A DNA stretch of 15,775 bases, from assembly GCA_014846175.1 (NCBI GenBank), contig RKAV01000016.1, forward strand, positions 1 through 15,775. Direction: 5' to 3'. Positions within the stretch are counted from its first letter, which is position 1, and each line of letters starts with the position of its first letter. The position numbers were made by a program, and so were the translations under genes. The DNA comes from a bacterium. Lineage in GTDB: Bacteria; Bacillota_I; Bacilli_A; RF39; UBA660. A model generated the notes under the pieces. The model was not told the DNA's origin, ran no database searches, and saw only the letters and a program-made list of their open reading frames with translations. Shown in pieces: positions 14,314-15,775 of this stretch.

Positions 14314-14339
14314 GCATGTCTAATAAGGCATGCTTTTAT
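14312..14339 (+). terminator. Intrinsic terminator after the acidic gene
   Basis: AAGCATG (14312-14318) pairs with CATGCTT (14329-14335); a wobble and a C-G pair can extend it inward. TTTT follows. The gene's TAA stop overlaps the start of the stem. Confidence 0.8.
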
Positions 14340-14351
14340 TATTTGAAAAAG

Positions 14352-14382
14352 CAAAAAAAATACCGTAATAAATACGGTATTT
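14352..14382 (-). terminator. Intrinsic terminator of the tRNA operon
   Basis: On the minus strand a 10-bp stem, AAATACCGTA with TACGGTATTT (14382-14358), and a 5-nt loop are followed by eight or more T's. It lies just past tRNA-Pro. Confidence 0.88.
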
Positions 14383-14392
14383 AAAATCTAAC

Positions 14393-14469
14393 TGGTCGGG
14401 AAGACAGGATTTGAACCTGCAACAGCTTGGTCCCAAACCAAGTGCTCTACCAAGTTGAACTACTTCCCG
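14393..14469 (-). tRNA. tRNA-Pro(TGG)
   Basis: A 77-nt cloverleaf with encoded CCA. The acceptor arms are CGGGAAG and CTTCCCG with discriminator A. The anticodon stem CTTGG/CCAAG encloses loop TTTGGGA, with anticodon TGG at 14435-14433. The T loop is GTTCAAATC. It follows tRNA-Arg in the same transcript, 3 nt apart. Confidence 0.97.
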
Positions 14470-14472
14470 AAC

Positions 14473-14549
<77 letters not shown>

Positions 14550-14574
14550 ATGCTTTCCCTTGAAAGACAAGTCT

Positions 14575-14603
14575 ATCTTAGCACATTAATAAACTCCAGT
14601 CAA
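14575..14603 (-). promoter_or_regulatory. Promoter of the tRNA-Arg/tRNA-Pro operon
   Basis: On the minus strand a -35 TTGACT (14603-14598), a 17-nt spacer and a -10 TAAGAT (14580-14575) preceded by TGC (extended -10). The start of transcription falls about 18 nt before tRNA-Arg. Confidence 0.8.
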
Positions 14604-14610
14604 GCATTTT

Positions 14611-15555
14611 TTACAATTTAAATGTAGTTTCATTAATAAATGTATATTCACTATGACATTTTAACTGCCTAACCAATTTAAATAAAGCTATATCTCGCAT
14701 TTTACATTCCAACATAATATCAACATCTTCATCAACTTTTTTCAATAAATCAAGAAATTTAATAAATTCTTTTTCATCAATATAATTATGATGACTTCGC
14801 TTATCTTTTCTACTTTTGGAAGATGAAAAATGTATCTTTGGTTTTAACTTAGTATCTTTCCAAGTTAAAAAGATATCATCTAAATCTTTAGTAGTTAATT
14901 TCTTTTTATTATTACACTTATAATGATGATAATCTAAAACCATAGGAATATTTAATTCCTTACAAATAGCTAGAGTATCTTCAAAAGTAAATACCTTATC
15001 ATCATTTTCCAAAATAATAATCTCTTTTAAATAATCAGGTAGCTTTCTAAAATTAGTAATAAATCTTTTTATACTTTCTTCTTTATCATTTTTACCACTA
15101 CCAACATGAATAATAGCTCTACCATTAATTTTTAATAACTTAAAAAGATTATAATGATACTCTATCTGTTTTATAGATATTTCTACAACACTATCATTAA
15201 CACTATTTAAAACACAATATTGATCTAAATGAGTATCAACTCGCATTCTATACTTCTTTATTTTTTTTCCAATATTATTAAATTTTTCTTCAAATACTAA
15301 ATAATCAAAATTAACTTTCTCATGTGTTGCTAAAGGAATAATATTAGGTGACATCCGATAAAAATAAACTTCATTTATATGATTGTAGTTAATAACATTA
15401 TCAAAGATATATAAATTTCTATTAACAATTTCCTTTAGCTTTCTTTTACTTTCTTCCTCATCTAACTTAGAATATGTTTTAAAAGTCATAGTATGGGAAT
15501 AAGTAATATTATCTAAAGATAAGGGACTTGCTACATAACCTAGATGAATCCTCAT
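14611..15555 (-). CDS. uvsE: UV DNA damage endonuclease UvsE
   Basis: UvsE is a metal-dependent TIM-barrel nuclease that nicks DNA 5' of UV photoproducts and other lesions, starting an alternative excision repair pathway. The 314-aa product fits the family's length. Family motifs in order are RIHLGYVASPLSL (2-14), RMSPNIIPLATH (67-78), H109 (RVDTHLDQY), H150 (IIHVGSG), E183 (LENDDK), DYHHY (208-212), H242 (KIHFSSSK) and E283 (MLECK), which include the expected metal-ligand His, Asp and Glu residues. The usual HPNQ motif reads HLDQ here. ATG at 15555 is chosen, with GGTGAT upstream; an in-frame GTG at 15564 lacks a ribosome binding site. The Bacillus homologue is YwjD. No terminator is seen before the tRNA promoter downstream. 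Confidence 0.93.
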   Translation of the reverse strand: MRIHLGYVASPLSLDNITYSHTMTFKTYSKLDEEESKRKLKEIVNRNLYIFDNVINYNHINEVYFYRMSPNIIPLATHEKVNFDYLVFEEKFNNIGKKIKKYRMRVDTHLDQYCVLNSVNDSVVEISIKQIEYHYNLFKLLKINGRAIIHVGSGKNDKEESIKRFITNFRKLPDYLKEIIILENDDKVFTFEDTLAICKELNIPMVLDYHHYKCNNKKKLTTKDLDDIFLTWKDTKLKPKIHFSSSKSRKDKRSHHNYIDEKEFIKFLDLLKKVDEDVDIMLECKMRDIALFKLVRQLKCHSEYTFINETTFKL

Positions 15556-15641
15556 ATAAATCACCAGTATTAGTATTACTTAAACTATAAACTATTATTC
15601 TATTATTTTAAATATAACATATATTTTAATAGGTGATTATT

Positions 15642-15775
15642 TTGAAAAATGAAATAAATATTGCTTTTCCTCAAGTACCTTATGAAAATTTAAAAGAAGT
15701 ATTAACTATGTTTATTAAAAATGAAGATGGTGTGATGGCCTTCAATGCAGAAATGACTTTAGAAGAATTTAAAAA
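15642..15775 (+). CDS. Unknown protein, N-terminal fragment running off the window
   Basis: An open frame starts at TTG 15642 behind AGGTGA (15631-15636) and stays open to the right edge, giving at least 44 residues. It starts MKNEINIAFPQVPYENLKEV and continues with acidic and Phe-rich sequence. The only nearby ATG, at 15649, hits a stop after one codon. It is divergent from uvsE across about 86 nt of AT-rich DNA that must hold both promoters. No family is recognised from this piece. Confidence 0.55.
   Translation, partial: MKNEINIAFPQVPYENLKEVLTMFIKNEDGVMAFNAEMTLEEFK

Noticed and set aside
14111..14317. Minus-strand Leu/His-rich open frame
   Set aside because: It is a shadow of the acidic gene, which carries its own expression signals.

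Overview
The window comes from a very AT-rich, low-GC Gram-positive bacterium. It uses the standard genetic code: TGG encodes Trp throughout, TGA ends the gene at 5063, and TTG and GTG starts occur with good ribosome binding sites. Typical Bacillota signals are visible: AGGAGG-type ribosome binding sites, intrinsic terminators, extended -10 promoters and CCA-encoded tRNAs. A CotD-like spore-coat protein, a YkpA-type ABC-F protein, UvsE and a cluster of activase/dehydratase-like iron-sulfur proteins fit an anaerobic, possibly spore-forming gut member of the Bacilli (Erysipelotrichales or RF39-like). This placement is inference; no rRNA or marker phylogeny was possible.

Layout, left to right. 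105-1685 encodes a YkpA/YbiT-type ABC-F ATPase, ended by a terminator. 1769-2560 is an unknown single-pass membrane protein. About 2583-3062 holds a decayed ISL3-like insertion sequence: paired imperfect inverted repeats around a transposase C-terminal fragment broken by a TGA. 3052-5968 on the minus strand is a tightly coupled three-gene operon: a DUF2229/COG3580-like protein, a COG3581-like protein, then a BcrA/HgdC-type ASKHA activase. 6081-7093 is a two-gene operon for a membrane-anchored thioredoxin-fold protein and a bacterial PH-domain protein. 7182-9263 is a HerA-type DNA translocase with a Pro/Gln-rich tail and no visible nuclease partner. 9372-12244 is an apparent operon of an unknown tail-anchored protein, methionyl-tRNA formyltransferase (fmt) and an unknown signal-anchored protein. 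12303-13610 is ffh. 13698-14313 holds a Cys-rich coat-like protein and a very acidic small protein, each with its own promoter and terminator. On the minus strand follow a tRNA-Arg(ACG)/tRNA-Pro(TGG) operon (14393-14549) and uvsE (14611-15555). A gene starting at 15642 runs off the right end.

Much of the window is housekeeping: translation (ABC-F, fmt, tRNAs), protein targeting (ffh) and DNA repair (uvsE, perhaps herA). It is interleaved with lineage-specific membrane proteins. The most interesting points are the ABC-F protein whose degenerate motifs all fall on one of its two composite ATP sites, the split activase-related system with its conserved cysteines, the decayed insertion sequence whose end overlaps the activase stop codon, and the orphan HerA. 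I did not find strong evidence for a wholly new multi-gene system.
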